Assembly (NCBI GenBank): GCA_900769965.1 | Contig: CAAGIQ010000004.1 | Location: 1 to 8,547, forward strand | From: Bacilli bacterium | GTDB lineage: Bacteria > Bacillota_I > Bacilli_A > RFN20 > CAG-288 | Reading direction: 5' to 3' | Length of the DNA: 8,547 nucleotides | Part shown: positions 1-5,536 of the stretch, one piece after another | How positions within the stretch are numbered: the stretch's first letter is position 1 | Layout of the letters: every line of letters starts with the position of its first letter | Notes under the pieces: model-generated | Database searches by the model: none | The model's input: the letters and a program-made list of their open reading frames with translations, nothing else | What the model was told of the DNA's origin: nothing | Program-made: the position numbers and the translations under genes

Positions 1-71
1 AGCTTCTATTGAAGTTATTAAAGAATATATTGAAACTCAAGGGATGAAACATGATAACAAAAATTGGATAA

Positions 72-1337
72 GCTGTTGTCGGTTCAGTAGTAGAAAGCTT
101 AAAAGCTGATAAGTCTTTTGAAGAAGACTACGCTAAACTAGTTGAAGTCTTTAAAGCTCCTTCGCTTCAAATGGTTTCTTTTACCATTACTGAAAAGGGT
201 TATGGAGTTCCTCCTTTCGATTTAGATAAAGGACTTGATGCTGCTTTTGCCATGGGTAAAGTAACAGCGTTACTCTACGAGAGATTTAAAGCTAACAAAG
301 CTCCTTTAACCTTGCAGAGCATGGATAACTGCTCCCATAACGGAGACAAGGTTAAAGATGCGGTCTTAAAATATGCTTCTAGATGGGTTGAAGACGGCTT
401 AGTTGAAAAAGAATTCTTAGATTATGTTTCTTCTAAGATCTCTTATCCGTGGTCGATGATCGATAAGATTACTCCTCGTCCGCACGACTTAGTTAAGAAG
501 ATGCTTGAGGAAGATGGATTTGAAGATAACTATACTATTGAAACTCCACGTCACTCCTTCACCGCTCCTTTTGTTAACGCTGAAGAAACTCAATATTTAG
601 TTATTGAAGATAATTATTTTAATTCTCGTCCACCTCTTGAAGAAGGTGGTGTCCTCTTCTGTTCAAGAGAAACAGTTGATAACGTTGAAAGAATGAAAGT
701 TACCACCTGTTTAAATCCGCTTCACACCGCTATGTCTATTACCGGTTGTCTATTAGGTTATACTCTTATTTCCGAAGAGATGAAAGACTTAGATATAAGA
801 GCCTTCATCCAAAAAATTGGCTATATCGAAGCTATGCCTGTTGTTACTGACCCAGGTATCTTAAACCCATATGAATTTATCGGTGCGGTTATTAATAAGA
901 GATTACCAAACCCGTTTATGCCAGATGCTCCTCAACGTATTGCAATGGATACTTCTCAAAAGTTAAGTATTAGATTCGGCGAAACCTTAAAAGGTTATGA
1001 GAAGAAAGGTTTAGATAAATCTAATCTTGTTCTTATCCCTTTAGTTTTAGCGATATATGCTAGATACTTAAAAGGTATCGATGATAACGGCAAAGAGTTT
1101 GCTCCTTCCCCAGATCCATTACTTAATGAACTTCAAGAAATAGTTAAAGATCTTGAAGTCGGTAAGTTAGACCAAGACTATTCGGTATTAAGAAAGCTTT
1201 ACACCCGTAAAGATGTCTTCGGAGTCGACTTATACGAATACGGTTTAGGCGAGAAGATCGAAGGCTATGTTAAAGAACTTTACGAAGGTAAAGGTGCTGT
1301 AAGAAAAGTCTTACATAAATACGTCGTTGCTAGATAA
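72..1337 (+). CDS. mannitol dehydrogenase / fructuronate reductase family protein, 5'-incomplete and frame-disrupted
   Basis: This is an NAD(P)-dependent cytosolic polyol/hexuronate oxidoreductase of the long-chain mannitol dehydrogenase family (mannitol 2-dehydrogenase, fructuronate or tagaturonate reductase). Counting from the ATG at 171, family motifs are TEKGY (7-11), DNCSHNGDK (52-60), YPWSMIDKITPRP (92-104) and the active-site stretch MKVTTCLNPLH (175-185), where Lys176, Asn182 and His185 match the catalytic Lys/Asn/His. The ATG at 171 is not the real start: the same frame is open back to 72 and encodes AVVGSVVESLKAD followed by SLQMVSFTITEKGY, all conserved family sequence. A TAA at 69-71 stops this frame. 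Family members are about 500-540 residues, so roughly 100 N-terminal residues of the Rossmann domain lie left of the window or in other frames. The exact substrate cannot be read from motifs; mannitol and fructuronate enzymes look alike here. Family assignment is secure; whether the gene is intact is not. Confidence 0.88.
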   Translation, partial: AVVGSVVESLKADKSFEEDYAKLVEVFKAPSLQMVSFTITEKGYGVPPFDLDKGLDAAFAMGKVTALLYERFKANKAPLTLQSMDNCSHNGDKVKDAVLKYASRWVEDGLVEKEFLDYVSSKISYPWSMIDKITPRPHDLVKKMLEEDGFEDNYTIETPRHSFTAPFVNAEETQYLVIEDNYFNSRPPLEEGGVLFCSRETVDNVERMKVTTCLNPLHTAMSITGCLLGYTLISEEMKDLDIRAFIQKIGYIEAMPVVTDPGILNPYEFIGAVINKRLPNPFMPDAPQRIAMDTSQKLSIRFGETLKGYEKKGLDKSNLVLIPLVLAIYARYLKGIDDNGKEFAPSPDPLLNELQEIVKDLEVGKLDQDYSVLRKLYTRKDVFGVDLYEYGLGEKIEGYVKELYEGKGAVRKVLHKYVVAR

Positions 1338-1356
1338 GTTAATATAAAAATAGATC

Positions 1357-1388
1357 AAAACCTCTTTCGAAACTTCGTTAGAGGTTTT
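1357..1388 (+). terminator. intrinsic terminator after the dehydrogenase gene
   Basis: AAAACCTCT (1357-1365) pairs perfectly with AGAGGTTTT (1380-1388), a 9-bp stem around a 14-nt loop, starting 20 nt after the stop codon. The T-run is the end of the stem, so with its A-run on the left side it could also act on the opposite strand. It separates the dehydrogenase from the downstream secreted-protein gene. Confidence 0.7.
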
Positions 1389-1390
1389 AA

Positions 1391-1428
1391 TTTGTAATAA
1401 ATGTTACAAAGAAGTGAACAATTCACTT
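1391..1428. promoter_or_regulatory. two adjacent perfect dyads, possible operators
   Basis: TTTGTAA (1391-1397) and TTACAAA (1404-1410) form a perfect 7-bp inverted repeat with a 6-nt spacer. It is followed 1 nt later by AAGTGAA (1412-1418) and TTCACTT (1422-1428), a second perfect 7-bp inverted repeat with a 3-nt centre. The half-sites are unlike each other, are not followed by T-runs and sit upstream of the promoter region for the secreted protein. They could be protein-binding sites or RNA hairpins; no regulator is encoded in the window. Confidence 0.35.
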
Positions 1429-1443
1429 GATGTTATATATTTT

Positions 1444-1521
1444 ATGAAGTTGCTTTTAAAATTATTAACTTTCGGATTAATTCTTAAAATTTTAGCCTTA
1501 ATATTTGTAAAAATTTGGTAA
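1444..1521 (+). CDS. possible 25-residue hydrophobic membrane peptide
   Basis: ATG to TAA gives 25 residues starting MKLLLKLLTFG and ending LIFVKIW: Leu/Ile-rich, four lysines, no acidic residues, long enough for one membrane helix. Composition resembles small membrane-active peptides and type I toxins. Against it, there is no Shine-Dalgarno sequence (upstream is TTATATATTTT), and AT-rich intergenic DNA easily yields such frames. It lies between the dyads and the proposed promoter at 1537. No function is assigned. Confidence 0.15.
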   Translation: MKLLLKLLTFGLILKILALIFVKIW

Positions 1522-1536
1522 AAAAATGAAACTTTG

Positions 1537-1566
1537 TTGAAAATGTGGAGGGGTGTAATATAGAAT
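1537..1566 (+). promoter_or_regulatory. sigma-A-like promoter for the secreted protein
   Basis: TTGAAA (1537-1542) as -35 and TAGAAT (1561-1566) as -10, each one mismatch from consensus, are separated by 18 nt. Transcription would start near 1573 and leave a 5' UTR of about 60 nt. This is the best pair in the intergenic region, but it is unproven. Confidence 0.45.
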
Positions 1567-1587
1567 AAAACTAACAATCACAATAAC

Positions 1588-1611
1588 AAGCACACACCTT
1601 TTGTGGTGCTT
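1588..1611 (+). promoter_or_regulatory. 5' UTR hairpin just upstream of the ribosome binding site
   Basis: AAGCAC (1588-1593), a bulged A (1594) and CAC (1595-1597) pair with GTGGTGCTT (1603-1611) around a CTTTT loop. The 9-bp stem ends 7 nt before the AAGGAG at 1619. The tail is TATAAAATAA rather than a T-run, so it is not a standard terminator. It may stabilise the mRNA or affect translation initiation. Confidence 0.4.
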
Positions 1612-1618
1612 ATAAAAT

Positions 1619-1624
1619 AAGGAG
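1619..1624 (+). promoter_or_regulatory. ribosome binding site that decides the start of the secreted protein
   Basis: AAGGAG at 1619-1624 lies 8 nt before ATG 1633 and 5 nt before the in-frame GTG 1630. Spacing favours ATG 1633, giving MKKLRKLSLLL. The overlapping ATG at 1626 is in another frame and too close. Confidence 0.7.
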
Positions 1625-1632
1625 AATGAGTG

Positions 1633-4116
1633 ATGAAAAAATTAAGAAAATTATCCTTGTTACTAGTATTAGAACTAGGATGTATGGGCGCTGCAATGCC
1701 TGGAATTGTTGAGTCTGAAAGGGCTTATATTACAGTTAACTACTTTGTTTTAAAAACTACAGGTATTGAAAAACTCAATCAAGCTATTATTGAAAGCACC
1801 TCTTATTCAAAGAAAACAGTAGACATTGTTGAAAAAAATGGAACTCACTTTACTGCTGCTTTTATTGCTTCAAATAACAGTGAAGTTTACGAAGCAAATG
1901 CTAGCGTAGAGAATGATATTTTTGTCGATGTTCCTAAAGGTGGAGTTACCGTTAACCTTTACTATACTGAAACTGGAAGTAGTTCTGTTGCATTCATAGA
2001 TCAAAGCGATAGATTAGTTGCCTCTAAGACTTATGCTAATGGCGCTTCATTAAGCAGTGGAGATATCACTGAAGCGGTAAATAGTTTTAAAGCAAACCTT
2101 CCTTCTGGCTATGAATATGGCAGCATCACCGATGAAGTTGGTAATCCTGTTGCTGAAGGTTTAAAAATTAACACTGATAGATTGTTCACTGTAAATTCTA
2201 GTAAGATAGCTGAATATGCTTCGTTTGATGTCTTAGTTCAAAGAGATAGTGGTGTCACATCTTCAAGAGTAGGTTTTGATGAAATTGCTACAGTTACTTC
2301 TACTGCCGAAAACTTCTCTTATTGGGCAATCGGTGAAAAGATTGTTAGCTATGAAAATGAATATTCATTCTCCGTATATTCTGATACAGTAATTAAAGAA
2401 GTTTGTGGTGAAGTAGTTGAGAAAAAACCAATTGTTACTTTACATAGAGATAATATTGCTGATATTGGCATGGCCAATATTTATGAAGTTAAATATGAGA
2501 TTCCAGCAGGTTTTGAGCTAGTTGAAACTGGTATGATTTTTGGTGGCACAACTATAGAAACAGCCACTTCTAAAGTTGTAGCTAGAAGAATCACTTCTAA
2601 CAATGAATACTCGGTAAGAAGTGCTGCTGATGGTGATCATAGAGCTTACTTAATCTATAAAAAAGATGGAAAACTCAATGTCATTTATGATGATGGTTAT
2701 GGCGTAGAGCAGTTGGTGTTTAATCATGCTGAAGGAACTGCGGAGTTAAAAGTTGATGATTTGACTGGTTGTATTACTTCTTCACACTCTAATATAAGAA
2801 TTAATAGTTTGACAAAGGCCTATGGTGAAGGCGATGGATTAGGTATAAAACTTGGTTCAAGTTCAGCAACAGGAAGTATTGTTCTTACCTCCGATTCTGA
2901 AATAACTTTTGATAAAGTTGTTGTAAACGCTAAAAAGTATAGTTCTGATACAGGTAAGATTACCGTAGCTGGGACAACAGAAGAAATAGCTCCAACAACG
3001 AACTATTCACAATTAAGTTTTGATTTAACCACTCCAACCGCTAGTAACATTACTGTCGGAACAACTTCAAAAAGAGCTTACGTAAACTATATAGAATTAT
3101 ATTATTCTAATAGAGCGAAGGAATTTTCTTTAACTGGTCTAACATTAGGAGATTTATCAAAAGTATTTAATGATATTGAATTACCAGTGGAGTATGATGG
3201 TTATCCTGTTACATGGACTTCAAGCAATCCAAGCGTTATTTCCGAAACTGGTGTTGTATCATGTCCAGAAAGTGGAAGTGTTGAAGTCGAATTAACCGCA
3301 ACATGTAATGGGCGAAATAAATCATTTGCTGCTACAGTTTATTCTTCTAAAGAAGCTGCAAATAGCGCGCTAGAATCAATTTCTATTACTAAAACAAAAC
3401 TTGATGTTGAGGATATAAAAGTGGATCTACCAACAGAAATGGGTGATGCATTAATATCTTGGAAATCATCTGATGTAGGCTTGATTACTGCAAAAGGAGC
3501 GGTTATTCATCCAGAAAGCGACGATAACACTCATGACTATGACGCAAATGGTTATACTTCTGTCACGCTTACTCCTACAGCTAAAGTTGGTAAGACTTCT
3601 ATTAATGGCTCACCAATTGAGTTCCTTGTTGCAAAGAAAAAAGCCGTGTTAGGATTAAAAATTGATTCCACAACTTTGGAGCTTGGTGGTTCATATAGTG
3701 ATGCTGCAAACCCTACTGTAGTTAATGGTTCTGACCTTGGGTTGTCATACTTATATTTGATGAAAGGTAGTAGTACAAATGGTTATTCTATTCAAATGAA
3801 TTATAATTCTAAAGGTAGCAAAAGATCTTCATTGATTTCTACTATTGGAACTGAAAAAGCTATTAAGAAGATTACTATAAATCTTTATTCAACAACATCA
3901 TCGAATAATTATAACAATGTTGTATTATCTATGGGTACAACTAGCGCGGTTTCACACGGAGTATATAATAGCGGCAATTTTTATGAAGGAACCAAAACAT
4001 TGACACAAGAATTCTCGTTTACTGAAGGAGATAACTTCCATTTCTTTGGATTAATCTATAAAGGAACTGAAGGCGGTGCTGTCTATGTTAACAGCATTGT
4101 AATTGAAACTTATTAG
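1633..4116 (+). CDS. large secreted multidomain protein with atrophied-Ig-like and beta-sandwich modules
   Basis: An exported protein of 827-828 residues (numbering from GTG 1630; ATG 1633 preferred). The N-terminus has basic residues (MMKKLRK) then a hydrophobic run to about residue 27, a signal peptide with an unclear cleavage site. Residues about 30-220 are beta-rich and unrecognised. Residues about 225-345 (FSYWAIGEKIVSYENEYSFSV, then YEIPAGFELVETGMIFGG and AYLIYKKDGKL) resemble a module common in secreted proteins of gut Firmicutes. Two atrophied-Ig-like domains follow at about 495-572 (LPVEYDGYPVTWTSSNPSVI) and 575-668 (ALISWKSSDVGLITAKGAVI). Modules at about 376-493 and 672-828 look like copies of one beta-sandwich fold, ending YVNYIELYY and YVNSIVIETY. 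No LPXTG motif or C-terminal membrane anchor is seen, and ELGC (15-18) is a poor lipobox. Bracketed by its own promoter and terminator. Adhesion or glycan binding is plausible; no catalytic motif was seen. Confidence 0.85.
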   Translation: MKKLRKLSLLLVLELGCMGAAMPGIVESERAYITVNYFVLKTTGIEKLNQAIIESTSYSKKTVDIVEKNGTHFTAAFIASNNSEVYEANASVENDIFVDVPKGGVTVNLYYTETGSSSVAFIDQSDRLVASKTYANGASLSSGDITEAVNSFKANLPSGYEYGSITDEVGNPVAEGLKINTDRLFTVNSSKIAEYASFDVLVQRDSGVTSSRVGFDEIATVTSTAENFSYWAIGEKIVSYENEYSFSVYSDTVIKEVCGEVVEKKPIVTLHRDNIADIGMANIYEVKYEIPAGFELVETGMIFGGTTIETATSKVVARRITSNNEYSVRSAADGDHRAYLIYKKDGKLNVIYDDGYGVEQLVFNHAEGTAELKVDDLTGCITSSHSNIRINSLTKAYGEGDGLGIKLGSSSATGSIVLTSDSEITFDKVVVNAKKYSSDTGKITVAGTTEEIAPTTNYSQLSFDLTTPTASNITVGTTSKRAYVNYIELYYSNRAKEFSLTGLTLGDLSKVFNDIELPVEYDGYPVTWTSSNPSVISETGVVSCPESGSVEVELTATCNGRNKSFAATVYSSKEAANSALESISITKTKLDVEDIKVDLPTEMGDALISWKSSDVGLITAKGAVIHPESDDNTHDYDANGYTSVTLTPTAKVGKTSINGSPIEFLVAKKKAVLGLKIDSTTLELGGSYSDAANPTVVNGSDLGLSYLYLMKGSSTNGYSIQMNYNSKGSKRSSLISTIGTEKAIKKITINLYSTTSSNNYNNVVLSMGTTSAVSHGVYNSGNFYEGTKTLTQEFSFTEGDNFHFFGLIYKGTEGGAVYVNSIVIETY

Positions 4117-4124
4117 AACCACAT

Positions 4125-4153
4125 AGGAGTGAGGAAACTCACTCCTTTATTTG
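4125..4153 (+). terminator. strong intrinsic terminator between the secreted protein and the kinase operon
   Basis: AGGAGTGAG (4125-4133) pairs perfectly with CTCACTCCT (4138-4146) around a GAAA tetraloop, followed by TTATTTG. It begins 8 nt after the stop at 4114-4116. The 9-bp GC-containing stem, stable GNRA-type loop and T-rich tail are classic. It contains GTG 4129, which therefore should not be used as the kinase start. Confidence 0.85.
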
Positions 4154-4173
4154 AAATAGAAGAAATACATAAG

Positions 4174-4872
4174 ATGGATTATATCATTGAGATTAATAAG
4201 GTTAAGATTCTTGTTAAGAATGTTAAGTATGACATGCTTAATAATAGAATTAAGCCTTATGTTATTGAGTCTGACTCTTTTGATTTTGTTATCGATATTA
4301 AGGATGAGGATGTTCTAAAATCATCTAAGTCTTTAAATTGTTCTGAAGAGTTAGCGGAGTATATGTATTCCGGTCATGTTTTTTCTAGGACTATGCTCGA
4401 TTATAACTCTATTATGATTCACTCTTCTTCGGTGGCGGTTAACTCTTTAGCTTATTCTTTCTCTGGTGATTCTGGTCAAGGGAAGTCTACTCATGCATCT
4501 TTATATTTAAAAGAGTTTAAGGATAGCTTTATTATCAACGATGACAAACCAATATACCACTTTAATGGAACAGGGTTTGATGTCTGCGGGAATCCTTGGA
4601 GTGGGAAAAACGACATCAGTAAGAATGTTACTATACCTTTAAAGTCTTTATGTTTTATTAAACAGGGGAAGTCTAATAAGGTTAGGAAGATAGGTGAAGA
4701 GGAAGCTATAAAGAAGATAATTAGGCAGACTATAATACCTAAAAATGTTAATAAGTTAGATAAGTTATTAGATTTAGTTACTAAATTTGTTAATTCTACT
4801 AACATCTATGAGATTGAATGTGATATTTCAAAAGAGGCTTGTTTAAGCTCTTATAAGGAGATGAGTAAATGA
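4174..4872 (+). CDS. HPr-kinase-like P-loop kinase of a peptide-modification cassette
   Basis: A 232-residue cytosolic protein with the fold signature of the HPr kinase/phosphorylase C-terminal domain, of the type found with PqqD proteins in RiPP clusters. From M4174: HSSSVAV (83-89), Walker A GDSGQGKS (98-105), INDDKP (121-126) and GNPWSGK (139-145). The DDKP and PWSGK motifs are those of the tailoring kinases in paeninodin-type lasso clusters, which phosphorylate a serine of the precursor. The HPr-binding N-terminal domain of true HprK is absent. Upstream codons back to GTG 4129 lie inside the terminator, and the AGGAG there overlaps that GTG, so ATG 4174 is chosen; its ribosome site (AGAAG, 4158-4162) is weak. 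First gene of the operon; its TGA overlaps the next ATG (ATGA). No separate promoter was found, so expression may rely on read-through. The substrate is unknown. Confidence 0.8.
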   Translation: MDYIIEINKVKILVKNVKYDMLNNRIKPYVIESDSFDFVIDIKDEDVLKSSKSLNCSEELAEYMYSGHVFSRTMLDYNSIMIHSSSVAVNSLAYSFSGDSGQGKSTHASLYLKEFKDSFIINDDKPIYHFNGTGFDVCGNPWSGKNDISKNVTIPLKSLCFIKQGKSNKVRKIGEEEAIKKIIRQTIIPKNVNKLDKLLDLVTKFVNSTNIYEIECDISKEACLSSYKEMSK

Positions 4873-5132
4873 AGATTAAAAACATATATGAATTAAAGAA
4901 GGTTGTTAACCAATATCTAGTTATCAGAGTTGAAGATGCTTTAGTTCTTGATAACATGATTACGATTAATGAAATAGGTAAGGACATCTTCGATTTCTTA
5001 AAAGAAGAACATTCGGAAGATGAAGTAGTTAGTTACATTCTTTCTAACTACGAAGTTACAGAAGAAAAAGCTAGAGAAGATGTTCATGAATTTATTGAAA
5101 AACTTATTCAAAAAGGAATAGTTGAATGTTAA
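4869..5132 (+). CDS. PqqD-family peptide chaperone (RiPP recognition element)
   Basis: An 87-residue protein of the PqqD family, a winged-helix peptide-binding fold that delivers leader peptides to modifying enzymes. Visible family features are a VIRVEDALVLDNMITINEIGKDIFDFL stretch in the first half (about 18-44; compare the usual turn then LN.tG..I...l pattern), then a helix ending SYILSNYEV and a C-terminal helix DVHEFIEKLIQKGIVE. Length matches stand-alone PqqD and lasso B1 proteins. An AAGGAG at 4855-4860 lies 8 nt before the ATG. The start overlaps the kinase stop by 4 nt and the stop overlaps the peptidase start by 7 nt. Its presence is the main reason to read the operon as peptide-modifying. 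Its partner peptide is not identified. Confidence 0.8.
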   Translation: MKIKNIYELKKVVNQYLVIRVEDALVLDNMITINEIGKDIFDFLKEEHSEDEVVSYILSNYEVTEEKAREDVHEFIEKLIQKGIVEC

Positions 5133-5536
5133 GCTTTAACGAAGTTTTCGATTCTTTAAAAGAAGATTTAGTTCTAGGTAAGGAAGTTAAGTTTTTTCCT
5201 AATGGAAGATCGATGTTTCCTACTATTGTGGAGAAAAGAGACTATGTCTACCTTTCTAAGACTTCTTTTAAGGTATTAGATATCATTTTCTACAAGGTGG
5301 AAGATAAATATCTATTACATCGTGTTGTTAAAATCGATGGCGATAAGATTATCTGCCAAGGAGATAATAACTTAGTCAAAGAGGTTATTACTAAAGATGA
5401 TGTAATAGGTGTTGTAGTTAAGCTTTATCGAAAGAATAAGGAAGTTAAAAGAGGTGGGATTAGATTTAAAAGTCTTTATTTAACCTCTCGAATAAGGTTG
5501 TTATTAAAAAGAATTAAAAGGAAGTTATGGAAGTAA
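5126..5536 (+). CDS. S24/S26 family signal-peptidase-like protein
   Basis: A 136-residue protein with the compact S24/S26 peptidase core: GRSMFPTI (27-34, nucleophile Ser29), a YVYLSKTSFKVLDIIFYK segment (40-57), LLHRVV (63-68, His65 at the place of the general base in Ser-His signal peptidases), and CQGDNN (78-82). The conserved Ser, His and Asp residues suggest it is active. Unlike type I signal peptidases it lacks an N-terminal membrane anchor; the C-terminus (about 112-136) is strongly basic with few acidic residues and could sit on the membrane or bind the transporter. An AAGGA at 5113-5117 lies 8 nt before the ATG, with a 7-nt overlap with the PqqD gene. It may remove the leader of the operon's substrate, taking the role of the lasso B2 protease. 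The role is inferred; the family is clear. Confidence 0.75.
   Translation: MLSFNEVFDSLKEDLVLGKEVKFFPNGRSMFPTIVEKRDYVYLSKTSFKVLDIIFYKVEDKYLLHRVVKIDGDKIICQGDNNLVKEVITKDDVIGVVVKLYRKNKEVKRGGIRFKSLYLTSRIRLLLKRIKRKLWK

Noticed and set aside
1412..1428. Rex-type operator (TTGTGAA-N4-TTCACAA)
   Set aside because: The outer bases are AAG/CTT instead of TTG/CAA and the centre is 3 nt, not 4.
1672..1683. Lipoprotein signal with Cys18 (ELGC)
   Set aside because: Glu at -3 does not fit the lipobox consensus; an ordinary signal peptide is more likely.
4000..4005. Perfect -35 hexamer TTGACA as promoter of the kinase operon
   Set aside because: No acceptable -10 at 16-18 nt (the 17-nt position reads TGAAGG), and the sequence lies in coding DNA upstream of the terminator.
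4129..4173. N-terminal extension of the kinase from GTG 4129
   Set aside because: The GTG lies inside a strong terminator stem and its only AGGAG overlaps the codon itself.
4491..4805. Minus-strand open frame of 104 codons
   Set aside because: It lies opposite the kinase gene, which has clear Walker and DDKP motifs; the hydrophobic antisense product is a by-product of AT-rich coding sequence.
4799..4987. Minus-strand open frame of 62 codons
   Set aside because: It lies opposite the kinase/PqqD junction, shows no motif and is explained by the plus-strand genes.
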